Origin: Sipunculus nudus
Taxonomy: Eukaryota; Annelida; Sipuncula; Golfingiida; Sipunculidae
Length of the DNA: 64,000 nt
Reading direction: 5' to 3'
Assembly: GCA_026874595.1 (NCBI GenBank)
Contig: CM049319.1
Coordinates: 55,164,917 to 55,228,916, forward strand
Shown here: piece by piece, positions 23,672 to 34,193 of the stretch
Numbering within the stretch: position 1 is the stretch's first letter
Layout of the letters: every line of letters begins with the position of its first letter
Notes under the pieces: generated by a model
Told to the model about the DNA's origin: nothing
Seen by the model: only the letters and a program-made list of their open reading frames with translations
Database searches by the model: none
Made by a program: the position numbers and the translations under genes

Positions 23672-24008
23672 AGTGGTTGGAATCTCTTTGGACAAACCCG
23701 GAGCATATATATGTCGAAAATCACGGCAATCAGTACTGTGATTTCAGAGGAGATACGGAAAATTACATAAAAAGCCTTATGCTATTAATATATAGATACT
23801 ACCCTTACAACAAGAGTAGATTGCATTAAATGAGATTATGGTGCGATATCGCTCACTGACAAATAGGAAGGTTTTTAGGAAGCAAATTTACTTACACATT
23901 TGGTTCCCACTAAATTAGCTATGCATAGAGACAGAATGCAACCATTATTATTGTTGGTGGTGCGGCTGTTTTTTTTTTTCAATATAACATTTTATAAACT
24001 AGATGTGA
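23672..24008. other. Spacer with repeat remnant
   Basis: 23750-23800 resembles 20240-20290 (GGAAAATyACAyAAA..GC.TT..GCTATT), a dispersed-repeat 3' end. No gene. Confidence 0.4.
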
Positions 24009-25220
24009 TCGGACAATGGTCCTCAGAGGGCCCCGCGTTTCTGCAAGTGCTGGACTTGTTTTCATATGGGTGAAAAATTAAGTTAAATTTGAAAAATATG
24101 ACAAACAGAAACAGGTTTTTATCCATATAATATGCATAAGAGAAAACAGAAGCGGATCAAGGGGGGGTCCAGGGGGTCCGGACCCCCCCTTTTTCACCCA
24201 AAGCAACCTTTTTAAAGGGGTTTTAGACGTAATTTTGCGGCCTGTACCCCCATTTTTCAAGACGTGATGACCTTTTTTTAGGATTTTCATAAGTCCTCCT
24301 GGGTTGGGCCCCTCTTTTCCGACATCCTGGATCCGCCCCCTGGAAAAAATCCTACTGGATCAAATGATATTAAAGAAGATATTTCTGAAATAATGTGTGC
24401 AATAGAAAATCACTGAATGTAATCTGTTACCCATATTTGATTTTCATCCAGTCTGTAATTCAATAGGTCTGGAGCCCTCATAGGCACAAATGGTCCCTGT
24501 GAAATTGGGAAAGCTGCAGCAGGTTGTTGTTAAGGTATTGTATGCGAAAAAAACATTAGCCATCAAGCTGTGGTGGCCATATCGGAATTCCAACAGGTCT
24601 GTAATTCAATAGGTCTGGATCCCTAATGGGTACCAATCATCCCTGTGAATTTGGGAAAGCTGTAGTATATTGTTGTTGAGTTACCGCACGCGAAAGAAAA
24701 TCAGCGATTGGGCTGTGGCGGCCATATTGGAATTCTGACAAGTCTGTAATTCGGTAGGTCTTGTGCACTCATAGGTACCAATCATCCCTGTGAATTTGGG
24801 AAAGCTGCAGTATGTTGTTGTTGAGTTATATCGCGCGAAAGAAAATCAGCGATTGGGCTGTGGCGGCCATGTTGGAATTCCGACAAATTTGTAATTCGAT
24901 AGGTCTGTAGCCCTCAAAGGTACCAATCATCCCTGTGAATTTGGGAAAGCTGCAGTATGTTGTTGTTGAGTTATATCGCGCGAAAGAAAATCAGCGATTG
25001 GGCTGTGGCGGCCATGTTGGAATTCCGACAAATTTGTAATTCGATAGGTCTGTAGCCCTCAAAGGTACCAAATCAACCCTGTGAATTTGGGAAAGCTGCA
25101 GTATGTTTTTGTTGAGTTATCGCGGGCGAAAAAAGTGTCACTGACGGAAGGACGGACGGACGGAAGGACGGACTGACACGGTGATCACTATAGGGCACCG
25201 CTTGTCAGGCGGGGCCCTAG
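24009..25220 (+). mobile_element. Pearl-like (Helitron-type) element, family P1, right copy
   Basis: Opposite in orientation to 16935-18052. It starts about TCGGACAATGGTCCTCAG, runs through the ATATGGGTGAAAAATTAAGT and AACAGGTTTTTATCCATAT segments, then tandem cores with a 145-bp period (GATTGGGCTGTGGCGGCCAT-type marks at 24706, 24851 and 24996), then an ACGG microsatellite (25144-25172). It ends in GGGCACCGCTTGTCAGGCGG + GGCCCTAG, a foldable end finishing in CTAG (CTRR). Compared with the left copy it has about 20 extra bases near 24028-24048 and a nested hAT-type MITE at 24147-24342. Confidence 0.85.
24147..24342. mobile_element. 196-bp hAT-type MITE nested in the pearl-like element
   Basis: The left end is CAGAAGCGGATCAAGG. 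The right end on the minus strand is CAGGGGCGGATCCAGGA, an imperfect TIR of the CAG..GCGGATC type seen in hAT MITEs. The uninterrupted family copy (17940-17960 on the minus strand) reads GCATGAGGGAAAAAATCATA. Here the same sequence is broken as GCATAAGAGAAAA | insert | GAAAAAATCCTAC, compatible with a decayed 8-bp duplication. Related degenerate copies start at about 29129, 30637 and 52137 (GAAGCGGACCC / GAAGCGGGCCC), and some share the internal TCCTCCTGGGTTG. Confidence 0.78.
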
Positions 25221-25254
25221 CAAGAACACCGCAAACGTGCATAATACGCCCGTC

Positions 25255-25745
25255 TAATAACTTGTGACCACTGTCCTCATTCAATATGCGTGAAATCTGC
25301 TGAGGAATTTAATTGAGGTGAGAAACTCTATGATAAATATATTAATTTAGTTTCATGAAAATCTATAGGATTTTTGTTAAGTCACCACGGTGCCTCCAAA
25401 GTGCGGTGACCTCTGACCTCATTATAAATTCGTGGATATTGCTGGAAATCGAACTTAGGCGAGATATTTAATTGATTTACATTTCTGATGCATGAGTTCT
25501 ATCAAAATTTGTCATATTCTTCGTTAGTTATTGCGGCGACACCCCCTAGTGACCCGTGACCTTATTAAATATTCGTGAGTGTTGCCCATAATCGAACTCG
25601 CGCGAGATAATCTGTTGGTAAGTAGTTATGGTGAGTTTGGTGAAAATCCATCAAAGCCCAGGTAAGTTATCACAGCGACACTGGAAGTAAACGGACGGAC
25701 TGACGGACGATGGGTATAGCATAATACTCCCGAAAAAGCTACCAC
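25255..25745 (+). mobile_element. Pearl-like element, family P2, right copy
   Basis: About two and a half tandem units of about 143 bp. Marks are GTGACCTCTGACCTCAT near 25406 and GTGACCCGTGACCTTAT near 25549, each followed by ATTCGTGrrTrTTGC, AATCGAACT, GCGAGATA and a TTAGTTATyrCrGCGACA segment. They are followed by AAACGGACGGACTGACGGACG and a right flank GGGTATAGCATAATACTCCC. Family P2 is distinct from P1 in core sequence but has the same plan. It lies only about 35 bp after the P1 copy, in the same orientation. Confidence 0.72.
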
Positions 25746-26254
25746 TCCCAAACTGCTATCATGCCTTTTTTAGATCTATAGATAATCGACTTGAATATGA
25801 CAGCAGTTTTCCCTCGTATTTTTGAACTGGGAAACCTTTGCGCTGATAGACCAAAAATGCTATATGCAACCTAGATGTTTTTATCACAAAAAAGCAATAC
25901 TGTTTAGGCCTCAGTATGGAGGTCAAAGGTCTAAAAGGGCAGGTAAAAATATGCATATTTGGTGATATGGACTGCTTCCCAAATGTGGTGTTTTAATCTG
26001 TCACTTTGATCAAATTTATTTTTAGCTGATTTTAAATATACAATGTATAAATTGTGTTACCGGTACTGCGCATGTCCAATGACCTTCCTATGTCATTCAA
26101 TGTTTTTGTTGAGATGCCTGCCATTCTTAAAATGACGCCTACATTATAACCTTTATTTCTGAAAACTTCATGCTTTTATCGCAAAATGCACAATCGGTTA
26201 TGTTATCTATCCATATCTATTATTTTGATAGAATAAAAGACTAAGAAATGAGGA
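25746..26254. other. No gene recognised
   Basis: AT-rich unique sequence. Short ORFs only. Confidence 0.4.
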
Positions 26255-26462
26255 CTTGTGTGTTTCTTATCGCTCATATACTTGGCGTGTATGTAGGGAA
26301 GAAAACTGTATTTATGAGAGCAATCACGGACCCAAATTTTAAATGAAATCGGATAATATTTAGAAAATATATCGAGCGGTAACGAAGACCTGACGGACGG
26401 ACAGACATACAGACGGACAGACAAACCCAAATCAATGTCCCCCGTTACGAGGAAGCGGGGAA
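26255..26462 (+). mobile_element. 3' end of a third pearl-like element (P3)
   Basis: A single core-like stretch (CGAGCGGTAACGAAGACC) is followed by a GACGGACGGACAGACATACA-type microsatellite at 26392-26426 and a right end with a possible hairpin, CCCCCGTTACGAGGAAGCGGGG at 26439-26460. The same order of parts as P1 and P2, but the core is not visibly tandem and the left end was not found. Confidence 0.5.
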
Positions 26463-27284
26463 CAAAAAATAAAACACGATATTACTTGCTTGAGACAGCC
26501 AAAACTTGCAACACCTTATAGAACTCTAGCAACTTTAAATGAATTTATCAGGGGAAATATGGGATTAATCTGTCACGAAAATTCGTGATTGACTTCTTTG
26601 TTTCACCAAAATAAAGGCCGGAAGGCATATGACAATAACAAGTAGGGAAAATTTGTTTAAACATTTATTTTAATAACACAACTGATATGGCCTTATCGTA
26701 TACGTTCGGTCGTGTCGAGTGTAAACTGTGCGAATAAAGGCAACAACTTGAAATTTACAGGAATAAATCAGTGAACAATGGCACCGACACACAGTAACTT
26801 AACGTATGAAAATCTTAACAAACACATGCCGTGTACACCAAAGTATTAAGGAATTACGGAATTACGCTATCGAAATTAAATGAAATGAGAGGCTGCAATA
26901 TTACCGGTGCCGTTATCAAAAGAAGCCAACAGTCCGGTTAAGTTAGGTAAACGCAATAGCACGTGGGTTTGATATGATTTCACCCAGGACAGGCTGGATC
27001 CTGATGTGATTGGCTGGTGCAAAGTGTTACGTCACAGGCACAATTAAGGATTGACTTAAATCTAACAATACATTTTGTTTTTATTATTATATGAAAATTT
27101 GGGACTGACAGTGTCAGAAATACTAAGTTTTTGGTAAGATAGTCACAGGGGATTTCCTAGTGTGTGACGTCACAGCCGAGTTGACAGTGCACATAGATAT
27201 GCCGGTAGTTTTTTAACAAATCATACAACCTCATGTTGTTTTTTTTTGTGTGGAAAACATATATAAAAAAATGATTTTCTTCCA
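26463..27284. other. No gene recognised
   Basis: Unique AT-rich sequence. I found no exon, RNA or inverted-repeat structure. Confidence 0.4.
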
Positions 27285-27395
27285 GGAATTGGGCTCATTT
27301 AATGTAAAATCTATATTTATATCTTTTCATATGCAATTATGGTATATGATAATATTATGAGATTTGGAAAACGATTGCTTGATCTTAATTAAGAG
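27285..27395 (+). repeat. Dispersed repeat fragment, partner of 14810-14930
   Basis: GGGCTCATTTAATGTAAAATC, GCAATTATGGTATATGATAA and GAGATTTGGAAAACGATTGC align in order with GAGCTCATTTTCAGTAAAATC etc. near 14825. Confidence 0.65.
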
Positions 27396-28510
27396 CTTAC
27401 CAGACCTCAGTATCAGCAAGTGCCAGTCAGCCATCTCAACCCCTCAGCTTGGCATTACGACAACAAGTCAGCCAAAGTCGATGCGCCACGTGGTCCGGGC
27501 TGCAGTATATACTGTGCAGTAAGCTGATCAACGTACCCCTCCAGGTAGCCTGTCACGGTTGAGCGCCTGGTACTTCGGAATGATGTGTCACATGATTAGC
27601 TGCAATATTGCATGTGCACACCGGTCATTTTATAGTGAAAAACTTCAGCTTCAAGATATCAGTGTTCAAGGAGGGTTTTAAAAACGTGTGCTCTCGGTTC
27701 TGAAATTTGTGACCGTCTGCCCAGAGTACCTTAAAGTTGGCCTCTCCCACGGAGCCTCAGTTAAATAAAGCCGATCAATTTTGAAAAGGTATTGCAGGCC
27801 CAGTGCAGGCGAGACTTATTAAATGAGTTCTCAGCTCTCTAGAAAAAGAAAATCTGCCTCGACTCCCTCACACAATGAACCGGAACGACAGTCCTAGGGT
27901 TAAAGAGGTCGCGACGCTCTCCCACCACAATGGCGCTAATGTAAACAAACCACTTTCGTGACAGGGTGGGTTGTTACGACATCTAAAATAAAGCAAATCA
28001 CCTTGCTTTGCAATGATAATATCTAAGAGATATTCAAAATACATAGTATACGTATTACACGCTTCTTCAGAAGGCGTCAAATAACTTCTTTCATTGGTTA
28101 TTATGTATACGAAAGGACCATACCAACGGTTATACTGTTAAAAATACGCATTCACTTTCAAAGTAACTGCTTCATTAGTTTTTTATTAATTTATGTCACA
28201 TAAATATATCCACAATCAACTGCTTAATTATACTTGTTCAACACTCTGTACTTGGAGCAGTTAATTTGCTGCCAAAGGCTATCTCTTTATTGACGGTGTT
28301 TTTATTGTTGTTGTAAGCCTTAATTTCCTCCGTCAAGCAAAGATATAAAAAATCATTACATGAATAGCAAAAGTGAACAACATAGGGTATACACTTAAAT
28401 AGAAAAAAAAAATGAAATATAATTTGACAATGAAGTAACATAGTATGACATAACTCCATAGTATGATAATGTGGAAGTATCACATTATGATAATATTCTT
28501 CGTTTATAAC
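27396..28510. other. No gene recognised
   Basis: Mixed-composition unique sequence; 27400-27600 is less AT-rich. No ORF of convincing character. Confidence 0.4.
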
Positions 28511-29228
28511 ACTAGCTAATAGACCCGGTATACCGGGCTTATAACCGGGGTTGGGGAGATTTATTTACTGAGATGTGAAATGGCGGCTCATTTTTCTATT
28601 CTAAAAGATAACAGAAAATATAGGTTTTCAGTGGGAAACTGTCTCAGTAAGATATGTATAAACATTTTGGCACGACTGCAGAATAACTCACGCACCTCTC
28701 TGAGGCACAACACTTCTGTAATCAGAAAACGTTTCTATGTCCAGCTGCTTGTATCTTTTGCCACCTACTTTCAAATTCCATGAATCCTTAACATCATACC
28801 GTCCGTATAAACTCATAACCTGGTGGATACAGTGCGTGAGTGATCTTGCAGTCGCTCCAATATTTTTAACATTTATTTTGTGGGGCTGTCCTCATGGCAA
28901 GAAATTTATACCCTGGTATTTTTACCTTGAAGACCTGGTCAGTGATGGTGTTTACATTGCGAACAGAATGAGACGCGAAGGCATTCAGGTTTTCGATGAT
29001 ATTTGACTGGACTCTATCGTTGGACGTATAAATATTAGGTTGATGTGAGGAACACATGAAAGATTAATTAAATGTACGTTGCAAGGAAACTGTTCCTGAA
29101 GAAAGAAACAGAAATATGCATACCTCGTAAGTAGCAGAAGCGGACCCAACGGGACTCCATGTAGAGGGTCCGTATTCGTTTTCAACCGCCGCAACCTTTC
29201 TTTCATCGTAACAGACAAATTTAAAGGC

Positions 29229-29236
29229 CTGAAACC
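29229..29236. repeat. 8-bp target-site duplication, left
   Basis: CTGAAACC, repeated exactly at 29755-29762. Copy B carries the single unoccupied form (CTGGAACC near 30730). Confidence 0.95.
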
Positions 29237-29754
29237 TAGTGGTGGGAGGCGGTTCTTTTTTCATAATCGATCATCGGTTTGAGCAAACCGATCGATGATC
29301 GATTATTAATCGGTTCAGACAAACATAAAGAAATATGCAATTATCTGTGAAACTGCACTTCATTTAACCCAGCCCGCATGTCTGAGTAATTCTACCTTAA
29401 GAATATGAGTTCTTGCCTTTTTAATTTTCCTTTTAATACTAAGTTATGCTATTCCAAGTATCATTTTAATTAATTATAATAATCAAGAATTAAACAACAA
29501 TTTATTAAGTACTCCATTCTTGCATGTACTGTGTCATGCTTAGTTACATATGGAAGTAATTTGGTAACACAGACTCGTTATATGAAATGCAATGTAAAAA
29601 ATGAATCATCTTGCCTCTAACATAAAAGAATTATAGAAAAAAACAAGTCGTGATGATTATGGTGTAATCGATAGTTGCCTTTGGTAATCGAGCGCTTGAA
29701 AGTGGCAGCAAACCGACTGACTTTCGATAAAATTCGATGATCGGCCCATCACTA
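29237..29754. mobile_element. 518-bp non-autonomous hAT element
   Basis: The left end is TAGTGGTGGG. The right end read on the minus strand is TAGTGATGGGCCGATCATCG. It is flanked by perfect 8-bp duplications CTGAAACC, and the unoccupied site is preserved in copy B of the surrounding repeat. TIR of TAGnGnTGGG type and 8-bp TSDs are the hallmarks of hAT transposons. Just inside the left end, 29265-29310 is a strong palindrome (AATCGATCATCGGTTTG ... AAACCGATCGATGATCGATT). No transposase is encoded. Confidence 0.93.
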
Positions 29755-30210
29755 CTGAAACCCCAGACACCACTCCACCCAACCCCACCCCACGCCTGTT
29801 CGTAAAATTGGGACCTTGAATTAGGTTTTGTCATTATTCCTCCTGGGTTGACCACGCACGAGGTTGGGAGGCTCGTTCAAATGAAAGGCCCGACAGGCTC
29901 AAATCACTCACTGAAAGCAAGCGTTATTCATATGAACAATAGTAGTGTTTAAGGTTGAAAGACCACGATGCATGCGTTCCGGTCATTGCCGAAGACAGTT
30001 CGGCTGTGCTCGGTCTTACCTCTGTGCAAGTCAGTAAAAACGGAAAAATCACTCAAAATTATATGTACATAAAAAATTATTTATTCTCATATTGCCTATG
30101 TCACTGCGGGCATAATAACCTTAAAAATGATGTAAGGCACACTATTGTACACAACGCGGTGTTAGAGAACATTGCTATAAGACGTGAACCGAATTTCTTT
30201 TATAAGTACA

Positions 30211-31190
30211 CCAGCTGAAAAACCCGGTATACCGGGCTTTTTACCGGGGTTTGGGAGATATATTTACTAAGGTTTTGAATGTTAGTTCATGTTTTATTAT
30301 AAAAGTTAAAAGAAAATATATAGATATTTAGTGGGATACTCTCGGAATACGATATGTACAAATTATTTTTTAACTGTTATTTTGTGGCGCTGTGCTCGTG
30401 GCAAAAATCATACCCCGGTATGTTTACCTTGAAGACCGGGTCAATGATGGTTTACATTGCGAACAGGAATGAGACGCGGAGGCATACAGTGTTTCGTTGA
30501 TATTTGACTGGTTTCTATCGTTGGACGTATAAAGAATAGATTGATGTGAGGAACACATGAAAGATTAATTAAATGTACGTTGCAAGGAAACTGTTCCTGG
30601 GAAGGAAACAGAAATATGCATTCATCGTAAACAGCAGAAGTGGACCCAGCGGGACTCCATGCAGTTGGTCCGTATCCCATTTTCAACCACCGCAACCTTT
30701 CTTTCATCGTTACAGACAAATTTTAAGGCCTGGAACCCCCGCCACCACCCAACCCTGCCCCACCGCAGCCCTGTTCCTGAAATTGGGACCTTCAATTAGG
30801 TTTTGTCATCAATCCTCCTGGGTTGAACTCTCCATTTCATAAAGCGAGAAACATGTGTTTTTCTCTTTTACTGACCACGCATGCACGTGGGTCAAATCCC
30901 TCATTGAAAGCAAGCGTTATTCATATGAACAATAGTCCTTAGTGTTAGAGGTCAAGTGACCACGATGCACGCATTTTGGTGATTGCCGAAGGCAGTTCGG
31001 CTGTGCTCGGTAAAAAAACCCCGGAAAAATCACTCAAAATTATATGTATATTAAAAATTATTTATTTTCTTATCGCCTATGTCACTGCGGGGATAATAAC
31101 CTTTAAAATGATGTATGGTACAATATTGTACACAACGCGGTTATAGAGAACACTGCGAACAAACGTGAACCGAATTCCTTTTATAAGTAT
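30211..31190 (+). repeat. Hairpin-headed dispersed element, copy B (head-to-tail with A)
   Basis: Begins within one or two bases of the end of copy A and retains both termini. It has the empty hAT site and short deletions. A has 'accacgcacg' where B has an extra CTCCATTTCATAAAGCGAGA-type stretch near 30830. The perfect abutment suggests tandem duplication, rolling-circle-type tandem copies or insertion into its own end. Confidence 0.78.
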
Positions 31191-31689
31191 TAGATGTATT
31201 TTCATTTTCTTAGTTTATAGTATTTTCACAGAGCTGATGAATGTTAACATATCATTTGCTATAATCAGCAGATGAGATCCATGTTGCATTGTATTTTTAT
31301 TTATATGTGCATTAATATAAGCTATTTAACACTGAAGTATGAACATATTCTCCTCTATTATATGGGTTTCCACTGCGCTAGCAGAAGTGATTCTTCCTTA
31401 GAAGTGGTCTCCTGGCGAACATTTTTTTGCACAGTAAAAAATTTCGTTTGAATATTACATATGTATATGACACATTTGCGTTATGTAAATTTATTTCTCG
31501 TCAAATAAATAGTTCTGAATTCTGAGTTCTAACATAATACATTTACATTAAGACATATGTCTCTTGTAGCAATAAAGAGAGGTTTAATATCATTCAAAAG
31601 TAGCGCCACCGAATGTAAGAAATAAAAACGACTTTCATCAGACCACCACACATCGAGCTTCATGACGTAACCTGGAAATCCAGTAGTCA
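31191..31689. other. Spacer, no gene
   Basis: AT-rich. Sits downstream (on the minus strand) of the LINE remnant and may include its decayed 3' UTR. Confidence 0.35.
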
Positions 31690-32615
31690 CGATTCCAGTA
31701 AATGCAATACACCATTGAAATAAAAGTCTCCACAATAGTGACACATTAGTTTAACAGAAGAGCTAATGCTATTATAATTTACGAGTATATGAGCCATATA
31801 TCTAAACGCTGATTGTTGCAGCTGCAGTCCAGAGTGACGATGGGATAAACCGTTCATCATGAACTGCATAGAAATCACTTAGACTGATATCATCACGACG
31901 TCTAACCTCAGCTGATACGTTTTCAAGACGGACTTTTGCATCCACAACATACTGTCTCCATCGTAATTTGCTTGGAAATACGGACCCATTAAACTGCATG
32001 ACATAATCTAGTAAGTTATATTTGCTTAGAATACGAACGAAATCTGAAATAAACCCTGATTTTACATTACTATGTTGAAGTAAAAAATACATTATTCTAT
32101 TTATTATATTTTTTTGCAAAAATTTGCAAGAAGCTTTGCCTTGTCAATAAATGACTCCAGTCCAGGCATAACAACCATTGCGGGGGCCATATCTGATCGG
32201 AATCTGGAACTAACCCTTGCGCTTTCATTAAACAGTATCTGTGAAACCTTTCTAATTTTAATAAATCTGTATGGTTCAAGTTGATCCAAAGTTCACAGCA
32301 AAATAGTGCACCTGGAAAAACAACTTGTTTATAAAGTACCAAACTGGTAATATGATTTTAACCTGGTAGTTTAAGCGGGCTAGAGAGACAAAAACGAACC
32401 TTTTACCAGTCGACAAGCCCTCATTGCGGCATCTGTGCATGTCAGACCCGCCTGTAACGACACGCCTAAACGAATATGGCTTCTATCCTGTTTGATAATT
32501 CCCGCCCCCCACCCCACCCCAAATACCACTTTCTCTGAGAGCATAAACGTTGAAATGCTACCTTTGATTCTCCAAAAAACCGTCACCACGGACTTTTTAA
32601 ACACAGAGCGCCACT
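31690..32615 (-). pseudogene. Decayed non-LTR retrotransposon ORF2 (C-terminal reverse-transcriptase part)
   Basis: Minus-strand pieces in successive frames line up in the order expected of molluscan LINE ORF2 proteins. (1) About 32604-32380: HIRLGVSLQ, then DAAMRACRLVKGSFLSL, the region after the RT catalytic core. (2) About 32342-32200: VVFPGALFCCELW, then LKLERFHRYCLMKAQGL. (3) About 32210-32107: RFRSDMAPAMVVMPGLESFI, then DKAKLL. (4) 32119-31802: SGFISDFVRILSKYNLLDYV, then FPSKLRWRQYV, ending IPSSLW. (5) Near 31735: CHYCGDFYFNGVLHL, the terminal CxxC..H region. At least three frameshifts and a stop separate the pieces and no catalytic YxDD segment is present, so it is dead. The full-length protein would be several times longer. 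Assignment to the LINE class is firm from motif order; the clade is not determined. Confidence 0.82.
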
Positions 32616-33313
32616 AACAGCTGTAATCGTAACAAAGTTTGATCATTCGTTGCGACCCAGCTGGAGTTAAGATAGAAGGGGCACATCATTTGCTTGTACT
32701 GGTGATCCCAAATACACATCTATCTTTACACCGAACCCTTTATTCGCAACTCTGCCAACAAATCGTTTAGGTATATGAACAACTATAGAGAAAGCAAAAT
32801 CTTGTGGATTTGCATGAATTTTATTTCACCGAACTTTGATGCCACTAGTTCGATTCGCCTTGCGCTTGCATTTTCGTTTAACAACTGCTCAACAACCACT
32901 AATGTCCTCTTCGCAATTTTTCCCCAAATCCTCAAAAAGATCAAGTGCAAGAAATACCTGCGACATTCAGTGCTATCGCCAACTTAACAAAAATATTACT
33001 ATTACTCCTTTTGAAGAGCATTTTATTAACTTATTAACATGTTAATTACATATTAATAAAAGAAATGGATGGATATTATACCAACATGAAATCTAAAAAG
33101 TTTGAAAAAAAACAATTTAAACAGTGAAGAAATTTGTGTGCAGTTAATTTTCTGCGAATTTGCTGTAGATTAATAAGACGCATTGATAACATTATTTTAA
33201 TTACTTCTAATATTATGATAAGCTCATTATGGCATAGCTACATATGATATTTAGCATCATAAGTGCTTGGCCTGAACCTTTTCCGCTAATTTTAGACAGT
33301 TGTAGGTGTCATC

Positions 33314-33318
<5 letters not shown>
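32616..33318. other. No gene recognised
   Basis: Unique sequence upstream (minus strand) of the LINE remnant. I could not extend the ORF2 homology here. Confidence 0.4.

Positions 33319-33373
<55 letters not shown>
33319..33373. repeat. (AT)n microsatellite, about 55 bp
   Basis: Pure alternating AT. The overlapping plus ORF starting at 33306 is a by-product. Confidence 0.97.
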
Positions 33374-33374
<1 letters not shown>

Positions 33375-33740
33375 TATATAAAAACGGCCTATGTCTTTAT
33401 TATTCTGTGTGTGTATTTACATGGCTCTCCTTGTACGCGTATTTATATTTATATCTGTTTTGTGTCTGTAAAGCTGTGTTCACGTCTGTCTCTAGCTATT
33501 TCTAGCTGTCTCTAGCTATGACAGGATATCTGCCTCTTGGTATTTTAACATTATTGACCCTCATGAAGGTTAATAAGATGATATCTTTATATGTAAAATT
33601 TTATTCCTGTTAAACCTGACTAAAAGACCACATGAAAGACCACTTGCCTATTTTGATCACTGTGGGCCAGTCCCACAGGTGGTTTTAATACACAAGCTTC
33701 ACATAAAAATCACACTAGAATCGTGCAATGCAGGCGGACG

Positions 33741-34193
33741 GTTGGACCATTCACCAACTTAATTTATGTGATTTCTGGCTTCTCTGTATATATATAAATG
33801 ATCTAAGGGTAAATCTGGTTATGAAAATTCTGATAATGCCTCTGTGAAGGATGTATGAACTTGTTTATCAACAATATGATTGTAAACACAACATTGTTGA
33901 CGAACGGGAAAAACATATAAACTAAGGTGGTAGGTTGCATATATGCCGAGGTACAAAAGTTACTCGTTGCAAAACGCCATTTGCAAAGCTCTGGCTTATC
34001 TGACTTAGCTGCCAGATACCCTTGTTGAGTTTACTTTGATGACTTGGGCGGGCCCCCACGTATTATAAACACGTTGATATAAACAAGATAATGCATCCTT
34101 TTTGCATTGATATCCATGGTTCTGACCTATTTTATAAAAGCTCCTAGGAATTACCTTTAGTTTATAAAGATCTTAGGTGATTGGGCCCTTTAA
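33741..34193 (+). mobile_element. TTAA-flanked MITE (family PB, copy 2; piggyBac-like ends)
   Basis: Matches 49924-50365 almost throughout: ATTTATGTGATTTCTGGCTTC, GTGAAGGATGTATGAACTTG, TGCAAAACGCCATTTGCAAA, GGCGGGCCCCCAC and ATTACCTTTAGTTTATAAAG. The right end is GGTGATTGGGCCCTTTAA, the inverted form of the left end TTAAAGGGGCCCAATCATCT in the other copy. Ends reading TTAA|AGGGsCCCA ... TGGGCCCT|TTAA fit the TTAA target of piggyBac-type elements. The left end here (GGTTGGACCATTCACC) is eroded. Confidence 0.68.

Larger units (their letters stand above)
28511..30210 (+). repeat. Hairpin-headed dispersed element, copy A
   Basis: Starts ACTAGCTAATAGACCCGG with a perfect palindrome ACCCGGTATACCGGGC and ends CGAATTTCTTTTATAAGTAC. 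Copy B follows immediately and has the same start (AGCTGAAAAACCCGGTATAC) and end (CCGAATTCCTTTTATAAGTA). Shared interior marks: GAACACATGAAAGATTAATT, GTTGCAAGGAAACTGTTCCT, AAGCAAGCGTTATTCATATG, CAGTTCGGCTGTGCTCGG and TATGTCACTGCGGG. Copy A is longer because of a 518-bp hAT insertion and because B lacks some early sequence. The minus-strand ORFs that recur in A and B (starting SVTMKERLR) are shadows of this repeat. The superfamily is unresolved; the ACTAGCTG head plus hairpin recurs at 56909. Confidence 0.8.

Noticed and set aside
16935-25745. One large palindrome or inverted duplication of the region
   Set aside because: The order is P1(-), P2(-), then P1(+), P2(+). A mirrored duplication would place P2 before P1 on the right, so independent insertions are more likely.
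28985-30719. Two similar minus-strand ORFs (SVTMKERLR start) as a duplicated gene family
   Set aside because: Both lie inside the two copies of the same dispersed repeat, have no recognised domain, and differ in length as the repeats diverge.
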